A DNA stretch of 34,641 nucleotides from Rhodoferax sp. (GTDB lineage Bacteria > Pseudomonadota > Gammaproteobacteria > Burkholderiales > Burkholderiaceae_C): the NCBI GenBank assembly GCA_025351745.1, contig JANXVI010000070.1:1-34641 (forward strand). The letters are read 5' to 3'. The translations under genes and the position numbers were made by a program. The notes beneath the pieces were generated by a model. That model was not told where the DNA came from and did not search any database. It saw only the letters and a list, made by a program, of their open reading frames with translations. Shown piece after piece: positions 25,645 through 32,138 of this stretch; position 1 is the first letter of the stretch; every line of letters begins with the position of its first letter.

Positions 25645-26278
25645 GGACTGCTCCTTGAATCTGGATTCAACCCATTCTGGGTGCGTAAGTGTCTCCAAAG
25701 CATCTACGTCCAACAACTGGTGAATACCCGCGCCTCTGATTTTCCGACTTCACACCGTCTTCACCGTTGGCACGCCCCGGTTTGCGTCTATATCTCACAG
25801 GGTTGCAAAGACTGGCCTTCGTTCCGTACGGCAAAGTAAACCCATGAATACCCCAAATTCTCTTGCAGTTGGCGCTGCTGACACGGGTATGGGCAACCCA
25901 GTTGCACTACCGTTTGAGCGGCAAAAATATATTAGGGGGAGGTTTGCGACCCCCAAGCAAAAAGTCTCTGCCTGCACTGGGCATCAACGCCCGTATGACT
26001 TGGGGTACGTCCTCGCTGACCGGTGGCATAGCAGATGCCGAAGGGTTGAGAGCCCGCCCCAAGATGGAACTCGACGAAGTGATCAAGGATTACGGATGGA
26101 CTTTGACGCCAGGGACCAGAAAGATGACCGCTTTCATTCAGTGAGTATGTGCGCTGGCGCACTCTCCCTGCAATGACAAAGACTTACATTCGCAACCGTA
26201 TCTGCAGTCTCCTCGTGCAGCCAGTCACGCGTTGTAATTCTATACGTTGTAAACATATAAATCGTTTGGAGAAAAGTA
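25645..26278. other. Divergent intergenic region with unvalidated small ORF and candidate promoter
   Basis: This 634-nt spacer separates the minus-strand hydrolase-like gene from the plus-strand small exported protein. It contains a 93-codon plus-strand ORF (25863-26144) that ends cleanly but has no SD or recognisable family; I cannot tell a degraded gene from chance. A GGGGG-10nt-CCCCC inverted repeat lies near 25935-25954. Close to the downstream gene, the heptamer GTTGTAA occurs twice (26231 and 26246). TTGTAA at 26232 with TATAAA at 26256 (18-nt spacing) could be a -35/-10 pair, although it would start transcription very near the SD. Confidence 0.4.
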
Positions 26279-26689
26279 ATGAAAAAAATCTGGCTTCTTG
26301 CACTCACCCTGTGCGCCGTTGGGCCTACGATTGCACAAACCAACGTCGGTGTGTTTGTTGGAATCAACCAGCCCGGAGTTTACGGACGCATCGACATTGG
26401 CAACTTTCCACAGCCGCGCCTTATCTACCCACAGCCCATTGTGATCGTGCAGCAACCTGTTGCGGTACAACGAGAACCGATTTACCTGTATGTGCCGCCG
26501 GGCCACCAAAAGAACTGGAGCAAGCATTGTGGTCGCTACAACGCCTGTGGACAGCCCGTTTATTTTGTTCAAGAGGACTGGGTGCGGGAGCGTTATGAAG
26601 AACGCCATGACCACGACGATCATGACAATGGACACGGGCGAGGCCATGGCAAGGACAAGAAGGACAAGAAACACAAGGACAAGGACTGA
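26279..26689 (+). CDS. Small exported protein with a charged His/Asp/Lys-rich tail
   Basis: A 136-residue exported protein with a Sec signal (MKKIWLLALTLCAVGPTIAQ, cut near IAQ). The mature core is rich in Pro, Val and Tyr (PQPIVIVQQPVAVQREPIYLYVPPG) and contains the motif HQKNWSKHCGRYNACGQPVYF, with two cysteines. I recognise this as a conserved hypothetical of Burkholderiales, without a known function. The C-terminal 35 residues are extremely charged (HDHDDHDNGHG, then repeated KDK/KHKD), built from near-tandem AAGGACAAG repeats in DNA. Such a tail could bind metal ions, which is inference. The ATG has GGAGA at good spacing. Its stop lies 7 nt from the convergent Lrp gene's stop, over a small CTGAC/GTCAG dyad. 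Confidence 0.8.
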   Translation: MKKIWLLALTLCAVGPTIAQTNVGVFVGINQPGVYGRIDIGNFPQPRLIYPQPIVIVQQPVAVQREPIYLYVPPGHQKNWSKHCGRYNACGQPVYFVQEDWVRERYEERHDHDDHDNGHGRGHGKDKKDKKHKDKD

Positions 26690-26696
26690 CACAGCG

Positions 26697-27122
26697 TCAG
26701 GACAACCGAAACGTCTCCAGATGGATGCTGGTTTCGGTGTTGCTGATGCCCTTGAGCAAACGGATGCGCTCCAGTACCTTGGCCAGCTCTTGCAGGGTCT
26801 CGGCGCGTAACTCCGCCAACAAATCCCAACGCCCGTTGGTGTCGTGCAAGGTCGCCACTCCCGGCTCACCGAGCAAGCTGGCAATCACCGCACGTGTCTG
26901 GTTACCGTCGACGGCAATACTCATCCAAGCTTTGATGGCATTGTGTTGTACATCGGGGCGCAAACGCACGGTGTAACCAACAATGACTCCATCGTCTTCT
27001 AGGCGGCGGATTCGGTTGGTGACCGTACCCCGCGAGACCTTGAGTTTTGCCGACAGAGCCGCCACCGTCAGGCGCGCATCCTGGCGTAAGAGCGACATCA
27101 GTTTGTAATCAATTTCGTCCAT
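26697..27122 (-). CDS. Lrp/AsnC-family transcriptional regulator
   Basis: A 141-residue Lrp/AsnC regulator. The N-terminal winged helix-turn-helix is clear (DYKLMSLLRQDARLTVAALS, then SRGTVTNRIRRLEDDGVI), followed by the C-terminal RAM ligand-binding domain (MSIAVDGNQTRAVIASLL and GRWDLLAELRAETLQELAKVLERIR). These proteins bind amino acids and act on adjacent genes. It diverges from an ornithine cyclodeaminase gene across 134 nt, a common arrangement in which the regulator responds to the enzyme's substrate. Its ATG is overlapped by one arm of a perfect inverted repeat (27122-27145), consistent with autoregulation. No SD is evident, so translation initiation may be weak or leaderless. Confidence 0.93.
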   Translation of the reverse strand: MDEIDYKLMSLLRQDARLTVAALSAKLKVSRGTVTNRIRRLEDDGVIVGYTVRLRPDVQHNAIKAWMSIAVDGNQTRAVIASLLGEPGVATLHDTNGRWDLLAELRAETLQELAKVLERIRLLKGISNTETSIHLETFRLS

Positions 27123-27145
27123 TATGGCAATTTACCATGCCATAA
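27122..27145. promoter_or_regulatory. Candidate Lrp-type operator between the regulator and ornithine cyclodeaminase genes
   Basis: TTATGGCA and TGCCATAA form a perfect eight-pair inverted repeat with an eight-nt A/T-rich centre (ATTTACCA). It overlaps the start codon of the regulator gene and lies about 110 nt upstream of the cyclodeaminase start, with AT-rich sequence (TTAATTATTTAGCTATTTC) between. Size and AT-rich centre fit an Lrp/AsnC dimer site. Confidence 0.55.
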
Positions 27146-27256
27146 AGTTAATTATTTAGCTATTTCTAGGCATTTTTGACGATTGTTATTGTTCGGTCGC
27201 AAAACCATACTCCTACTTATCGATTGCAACCTATGCGATTCACGAGGAGAACGACC

Positions 27257-28390
27257 ATGACAACACCCCATCTACCCCGCCAGAACACCTTGTTTTTGAG
27301 TCCGCAAGACGTCGCCAACATCGTTGGTCGAGTCGGCTTGGCAGCCACACTGCATGGCATGGCCACCTACATACGCCAAGACTTTTTGCGTTGGCAAGAC
27401 TTCGACAAGTCAGCCCGCCTGGCAGCGCACTCACCAGACGGCGTGATTGAACTGATGCCCATCGCTGACGCCAACACCTACACCTTCAAATACGTTAACG
27501 GCCATCCCAAGAATACCGCCCTGGGACTACCCACAGTGATGGCCTTTGGCGTGCTGGCCGATGTGGCCAGTGGCTTCCCCCTTCTAATCAGCGAACTGAC
27601 CTTGACCACCGCCTTGCGCACCGCAGTCACTTCGGCCGTGGCAGCACTTGAGCTTGCACGTCCCGGCAGCCGCGTGATGGCCCTGATCGGAAATGGAGCA
27701 CAGAGCGAATTCCAGGCACTGGCGTTTCACCACCTGGTCGGCATCAAAGAGATTCGCCTGTTTGACGTGGACGCAGGCGCCTCGGCCAAGCTGCTGCGCA
27801 ACCTGCAGAACAACCCCGATGCTGCGAGTATGCGCGTGGTGCTTTGCAATAGCACCGCAGAAGCCGTGCGCGGCTCCGACATCGTGACGACAGTCACGGC
27901 AGACAAGACCAACGCAACCATCATCACGCCCGACATGCTGACCGCTGGCTTGCACATCAACGGCGTCGGTGGCGACTGCCCAGGGAAGACCGAGATTCAT
28001 GCCGACGTGTTGCGCGCCGCAAAGGTGTTTGTCGAATATGAGCCGCAAACCCGCGTGGAGGGCGACCTGCAGCAGATGGGTGCGGACTTCGGTGTCACAG
28101 AGCTATGGCAAGTTTTGGCTGGCAACAAGACTGGCCGCGACAACGACACGCAAATCACATTCTTCGACTCCGTGGGCTTTGCAATGGAAGACTTTTCAGC
28201 ACTGCGTTATGTGCACGACCTGGCGCAGTCGCTGCAGATCGGTGCGGCGATTCCATTGATCCCCACTTTGGCCGATCCGAAAGACCTGTACCAATTGATC
28301 AAACCCGCCACACCCATCAAAGTCGCTTCTAGCGCTGGCGCGACAGGGCGCGCACCGACTGCGCGAGACGCTCTAGAAACCACTGCGTAA
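27257..28390 (+). CDS. Ornithine cyclodeaminase
   Basis: A 377-residue member of the ornithine cyclodeaminase/mu-crystallin family, predicted to convert L-ornithine to L-proline and ammonia with a tightly bound NAD. ATG 27257 is chosen because AGGAGA stands eight nt upstream and homologues start near here; the ORF extends to 27176. Visible features are the substrate-side blocks LMPIADANTYTFKYVNGHPKN and LTALRTA-like TLTTALRTAVTSA, the dinucleotide motif ALIGNGAQSEFQALAF (about residue 140), and GSDIVTTVTAD with the catalytic Asp region. The length is at the upper end for the family and matches the long OCD subgroup (HINGVGGDCPGKTEI). Related enzymes reduce ketimines or cyclise lysine, so substrate is likely but not certain. 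Divergent control by the adjacent Lrp-type protein is expected. Confidence 0.88.
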   Translation: MTTPHLPRQNTLFLSPQDVANIVGRVGLAATLHGMATYIRQDFLRWQDFDKSARLAAHSPDGVIELMPIADANTYTFKYVNGHPKNTALGLPTVMAFGVLADVASGFPLLISELTLTTALRTAVTSAVAALELARPGSRVMALIGNGAQSEFQALAFHHLVGIKEIRLFDVDAGASAKLLRNLQNNPDAASMRVVLCNSTAEAVRGSDIVTTVTADKTNATIITPDMLTAGLHINGVGGDCPGKTEIHADVLRAAKVFVEYEPQTRVEGDLQQMGADFGVTELWQVLAGNKTGRDNDTQITFFDSVGFAMEDFSALRYVHDLAQSLQIGAAIPLIPTLADPKDLYQLIKPATPIKVASSAGATGRAPTARDALETTA

Positions 28391-28434
28391 GCCATCGCCT
28401 TTGGAGTCAACAGCTTGAAGCCAGTCCGCACCCG

Positions 28435-28448
28435 GACCGAAGTCGGTC
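28435..28448. terminator. Weak hairpin between convergent genes
   Basis: GACCG and CGGTC pair around AAGT in the 61-nt gap between the convergent ornithine cyclodeaminase and CsgG-like genes. There is no T-run on either strand, so this is only a possible 3' end signal. Confidence 0.2.
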
Positions 28449-28451
28449 AAT

Positions 28452-29312
28452 CTACTTGTACTTTGAGTCAATATCCCAAACGGCTGTCTGAACCAGGCGT
28501 TGCACCATCGTATCCAGACCGACCCCACCTTTGGCGCTTTCGGAAATACCCATCACACTGGTGCGCGTTGCGCCAACTTCCATCTTCAACTCTTTGTAGC
28601 CTTGTGCCACTTGCTCCGTGGTGTTGGCGTTCATAATTTTGTACCGCATGCCAATGAGCCATACGCCACTGGAGTCGGCAGTCTTCACCGAGCCGACCAC
28701 ATGGCCTGTCGCAGCGCCGGCACGGGTGCCGGACAACGAGCCGATCAAGCCACCGATCGCCTGGCCGTCGAAACCCTTGGAGTTCTCTGCAATTTGTTCG
28801 GCCTTCAGGATGTCGAACTTGACGATCCATTTGGTTGTCTTGAGCTTGCCCACTTGCATGGTCTTGCGGGCCTGTGCGACGTTACCCAAATTGTAGGCAA
28901 GCGTGATTTCATTCAACAAATTTCCAAGATTGGCCCGCTCAAGCACAGTGAAGTTAGCCTGTGACAACTCGAGTTCACCAAAGTCGGCAATGTTGTTTGG
29001 CAAGAATCGCTGAGTAAAGCTTGCATTGTTGCTCTTGATGTCACCCGGGATGACGATCAACGCTGGCCCTTTTTTGCCTTTGTTCTTGTATTCAATTTCC
29101 TTGTACGCTGCGGCATCAGCGGCGGCATTCGCTTTGTTCGAAGTGGAGGTCCCGGCAGTTGGCGAAGCGTTTCCAAAACTTGGGCCACTGGTGGCGGCAG
29201 CGGGGGCCGATTGCGCTGTATCTGCAGCCCTTGGCGCCGTTTCCATGCAGCCAGCAGCTGTAAAGGACAATAAGGCAATGAGAAATGAACCCGTCAGCAA
29301 TCGTGTACGCAT
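28452..29312 (-). CDS. CsgG/LpoB-like lipoprotein (second, unrelated in position to copy 1)
   Basis: A 286-residue lipoprotein. ATG 29312 is used; the ORF start 29333 is a TTG without an SD. The signal MRTRLLTGSFLIALLSFTAAGC ends in a lipobox (Cys22) and is followed by an Ala/Ser/Thr linker. The mature core shows CsgG-like elements: QRFLPNNIADFGELELSQANFTVLERANLGNLLNEI (CsgG proteins have a comparable ERxxLxxLLxE helix), KWIVKFDILKAEQI, and SGVWLIGMRYKIMNANTTEQV after a glycine-rich GTRAGAATG loop. No curli or holdfast genes are adjacent, so whether it forms a pore is unknown. A small exported protein gene lies upstream in the same direction, 234 nt away. It matches copy 1 at 6145 in length only; I see no strong sequence identity. 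Confidence 0.72.
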   Translation of the reverse strand: MRTRLLTGSFLIALLSFTAAGCMETAPRAADTAQSAPAAATSGPSFGNASPTAGTSTSNKANAAADAAAYKEIEYKNKGKKGPALIVIPGDIKSNNASFTQRFLPNNIADFGELELSQANFTVLERANLGNLLNEITLAYNLGNVAQARKTMQVGKLKTTKWIVKFDILKAEQIAENSKGFDGQAIGGLIGSLSGTRAGAATGHVVGSVKTADSSGVWLIGMRYKIMNANTTEQVAQGYKELKMEVGATRTSVMGISESAKGGVGLDTMVQRLVQTAVWDIDSKYK

Positions 29313-29467
29313 TTTGTCTACATCCTGTTTCAAAAAAGTTGCCGTCTGGCAAACGGGAAGAGTCTACGACTTTTTTGACGGGATCCAAATGCGGGTACGG
29401 ATTGATCAGGGAGCCTTCACCCAGCTAACGAACCCGAGTCTCTTCGCGATCCATCGGTACATTTCAA

Positions 29468-29488
29468 ATGCTATGTTTTACATAGCAT
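29468..29488. promoter_or_regulatory. Perfect 21-bp hairpin/dyad upstream of the CsgG-like gene
   Basis: ATGCTATGT-TTT-ACATAGCAT is a perfect nine-pair inverted repeat with a three-nt centre. It sits about 160 nt before the start of the minus-strand CsgG-like gene and about 60 nt after the stop of the small exported protein gene. No T-run follows on either strand, so an operator or mRNA hairpin is likelier than an intrinsic terminator. Confidence 0.45.
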
Positions 29489-29546
29489 CATCGTCATATA
29501 AAACGTGGGCTCAATGTCGATTCGCCCAAAGCCCTTTTTTACGCAT

Positions 29547-29945
29547 TCATTTACCCGGCACCACGACTGTGCTTTCAAGCAACTGTCCCCCGCCACCTAC
29601 ACTGCCGTCCACGCGCGATGGGTTCAAAGTGCGTACTTCACACGCTGTGCGATCATCTCCTTGGAACGCTGTACAGCGCTTGACCGCATTGCGGGTGTAC
29701 TGGTCCTGCACAGCACCCGTTAGGCCTCTGCGGTTGGCTTCTGCCAGGGCACTACGGGCCTCCGTGCGGCACACGTTCAATGGCTGATTGGACTGACCAC
29801 TATTGCAAACCGCCATATCTTGTCGATAGCGGGCTTGCGCATCAGCCGTAGCGCTAGATGTAGCCGCCAGCGCGGAACCGCTGATGAGCACGGACCCAAG
29901 CAGCGTCGACGCGAACCTGGAGTACGTGGTGTTTGATGTGATCAT
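29547..29945 (-). CDS. Small exported protein of unknown function
   Basis: A 132-residue exported protein. ATG 29945 is chosen because AAGGAAAA lies just upstream and a signal peptide follows (FASTLLGSVLISGSALAA, cut near ALA). The mature part contains AQARYRQDMAVCNSGQSNQPLNVCRTEARSA-type sequence, then VKRCTAFQGDDRTACEVR: four cysteines in two spaced pairs with charged helices between them, which suggests a small disulfide-stabilised periplasmic protein. I recall similar hypothetical proteins in Comamonadaceae but no function. It is transcribed toward the CsgG-like lipoprotein gene and could be cotranscribed, although the perfect dyad at 29468-29488 lies between. Confidence 0.72.
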   Translation of the reverse strand: MITSNTTYSRFASTLLGSVLISGSALAATSSATADAQARYRQDMAVCNSGQSNQPLNVCRTEARSALAEANRRGLTGAVQDQYTRNAVKRCTAFQGDDRTACEVRTLNPSRVDGSVGGGGQLLESTVVVPGK

Positions 29946-30036
29946 GATTTTTCCTTGAGGCACTTGAAATAGGCAGTGAGAGTACGTTCAATGGACACAC
30001 TATTCTGTACGTCGGCGTACATAGCGCAGGTGAGAT

Positions 30037-32028
30037 ATGCAGGACAATCAACTTATGAAATGGTCCCGATTTTTCGCGTGGTTCACCGCAGCACTGGCGG
30101 CATCTGTGGTGCTAATTATTCTGTTTATTGCAATTTTTGGATGGAACTGGCTCCGCAGCCCCATCGAACGGCTCGCTCAAGAAAAGACAGGACGCGAATT
30201 GCGCATCCAAGGTGATCTGTCCCTACATCTTGGTTGGCCATGGCCGCGGCTTCGCGCAGGCGCAGTAAACTTTGCAAACCCGTCGTGGGCCCATGAACCC
30301 TATATGGTCTCAGCTGAGGCGGTTGAAATCAGCGTGGATTTGCCCCAGTTGCTGACAGGAGTTGTCGCGTTTCCCCTGGTACGTCTCGTGGCGCCCAAGG
30401 TGTTTTTGGAACAAGGCAGCCAAGGCAAAAAAAATTGGCTACTAGACTACCAACAGCAGGACGAAAAGGCACGCATACGCATAGGCCAGTTAACACTCGA
30501 CAAAGGCACGTTGGGATTTGACGACAGTGGGGCCAAGACCCATATTCGTTCAGAAATTACATCGTTTGACCTGCCACCGACCGCTCCCGATACGCTCGGG
30601 TCGTCGGGTGTCGCCTTCAACGCTACAGGGCAATACCGCGGTCTAGCACTTAGTGCGAAAGGGACTGGAGGCCCCGTCTTGGCCTTGCGAGACGAAACGA
30701 CACCCTACGCACTTCAAGTGGACCTCACCGCAGGACGCACCCATATCAAGGCGAACGGAACGGTCACCGGCTTGGTTGCAAAGTCTGCCGTAGACATGCG
30801 TCTGGCCGTAAGCGGAGACAGCCTCGAACAACTGTATCCGCTGCTCGGTATCCCAGCGCCAGCGACACATGCGTATGCGGCTCAGGGACATCTGGTTCAC
30901 AGCGGCAACACATGGCGTATCGAAGCACTCACAGGGCGTATAGGCGACAGCGACATTGCTGGTATGGCCCAAGTTGCAACGGGGGATACGCGCCCCGCAT
31001 TGACAGCCGATTTAACGTCCAGCTTACTGGATCTCGAAGACTTATCGCCGGTCATCGGTATGCGACCAACGCCCGAAAAACAATCAACCGTCAAAGTTGC
31101 AAAACCCCTGCAAGCAACACCCGCCGCACCTCCGGCTTCTCCTACTGGCGTGTTACCAGATCTCCCCTTCAAGACCGACCGCTGGAGCAGCATGGACGCC
31201 GACATGCACCTGCGCGCCAAGCAAATCCGCAGGGCAAAAGAACTACCGCTAGACAAGCTGGACGTACATTTGATACTCCGCGACGCCGTATTGACACTAA
31301 CTCCGCTGGACTTTGGCGTGGCCGGAGGGCACCTGCGCGCCGAGTTGACTTTGGATGGGCGTAGCGAACCGATACGCGCTAAAGCCCAATTGAAAGTGAA
31401 CAAGCTATTACTGTCCAGGCTCCTGCCAAAAGCGGCCGTCAACCAGCAGGCCAGCATTGGCGAAATCAACGGGATGTTGACACTATCGGGCACTGGAAAC
31501 TCCGTGAAGCAAATGCTGGCCACTGCAAACGGCAAGGTCGGGCTCTTGGTAAACCATGGAGAAGTCAGCCAGCTGTTGATGGAAAAGGCTGGTCTGCACT
31601 TGTGGGAAATCTTGGAACTCAAACTGACGGGCGACAGACGCATTGCGCTGCGTTGTGCGGTTGCCGACTTTGATGTGAAGCAAGGCATGATGACGACCAA
31701 TGCATTGGCTTTTGATACGGCGGTCACAACGCTACTGGGAAGTGGCAACATCGACCTGGTGCATGAAACGCTGAACATCACGCTCAACCAAAAAACCAAG
31801 AACACCAGTTTGCTGGCCTTGACCACACCTATATATGTCCGTGGCAGCTTTGCGCACCCCAATGTGGGTATTGACAAAGGCCGGGCTGCCGCGCGTGCCG
31901 CCGGTTCTTTGGCTTTGGGGCTGCTCAGCCCGCTGCTGGCACTACTACCACTCATTGATCCCGGCCCCGGCGAAGACAGCGACTGCGCGCAATTGCTGCG
32001 CGACGCCAAAGTCCATTCGCACCCATAA
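30037..32028 (+). CDS. AsmA-family protein
   Basis: A 663-residue AsmA-family protein. It has an N-terminal membrane anchor (FTAALAASVVLIILFIAIFGWNWL), then the typical AsmA opening: RSPIERLAQEKTGRELRIQGDLSLHLGWPWPRLRAGAVNFANPSW. The C-terminal AsmA_2-like region includes KQMLATANGKVGLLVNHGEVS and the ending VRGSFAHPNVGIDKG followed by a hydrophobic stretch SLALGLLSPLLALLPLIDPG. AsmA-like proteins span the periplasm and are implicated in outer-membrane lipid homeostasis or transport. ATG 30037 has AGGTGAG only three nt away, while ATG 30055 has AGGAC further off, so the exact start is open. The TonB receptor gene follows 110 nt downstream. Confidence 0.88.
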   Translation: MQDNQLMKWSRFFAWFTAALAASVVLIILFIAIFGWNWLRSPIERLAQEKTGRELRIQGDLSLHLGWPWPRLRAGAVNFANPSWAHEPYMVSAEAVEISVDLPQLLTGVVAFPLVRLVAPKVFLEQGSQGKKNWLLDYQQQDEKARIRIGQLTLDKGTLGFDDSGAKTHIRSEITSFDLPPTAPDTLGSSGVAFNATGQYRGLALSAKGTGGPVLALRDETTPYALQVDLTAGRTHIKANGTVTGLVAKSAVDMRLAVSGDSLEQLYPLLGIPAPATHAYAAQGHLVHSGNTWRIEALTGRIGDSDIAGMAQVATGDTRPALTADLTSSLLDLEDLSPVIGMRPTPEKQSTVKVAKPLQATPAAPPASPTGVLPDLPFKTDRWSSMDADMHLRAKQIRRAKELPLDKLDVHLILRDAVLTLTPLDFGVAGGHLRAELTLDGRSEPIRAKAQLKVNKLLLSRLLPKAAVNQQASIGEINGMLTLSGTGNSVKQMLATANGKVGLLVNHGEVSQLLMEKAGLHLWEILELKLTGDRRIALRCAVADFDVKQGMMTTNALAFDTAVTTLLGSGNIDLVHETLNITLNQKTKNTSLLALTTPIYVRGSFAHPNVGIDKGRAAARAAGSLALGLLSPLLALLPLIDPGPGEDSDCAQLLRDAKVHSHP

Positions 32029-32103
32029 GGTGCTGTCGGTTGTTGTCTGGGCACCACTGCGGCCGCTCAAGCTGACCCGTCACTTGCGCATGGCATGCGA
32101 CAA

Positions 32104-32127
32104 TTTCTTGACCCGTTATTCAAGAAA
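32104..32127 (+). promoter_or_regulatory. Dyad in the leader of the TonB-dependent receptor gene
   Basis: TTTCTTGA and TCAAGAAA form a perfect eight-pair inverted repeat around CCCGTTAT, ending 11 nt before the receptor start codon. Its second arm overlaps the only SD-like purine run (AAGAAAAGAG). It could be an operator or an mRNA hairpin that masks the ribosome site. It does not resemble a Fur box. Confidence 0.4.
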
Positions 32128-32138
32128 AGAGCAATTCC

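Noticed and set aside
25768-25786. Sigma-54-like promoter TGGCACG...TTTGC
   Set aside because: The GG and GC dinucleotides are 13 nt apart instead of the required 10, so it does not fit a -24/-12 element.
29502-29546. GGGCT/AGCCC with T-run between the small exported protein and CsgG-like genes
   Set aside because: Five-pair stem with an 18-nt loop; the T-run is on the plus strand, where no gene is being terminated.
30897-32057. 386-codon minus-strand ORF opposite the AsmA-family gene
   Set aside because: Ser/Pro/Arg-rich antisense shadow of a clearly coding AsmA frame, with no SD or family motif.
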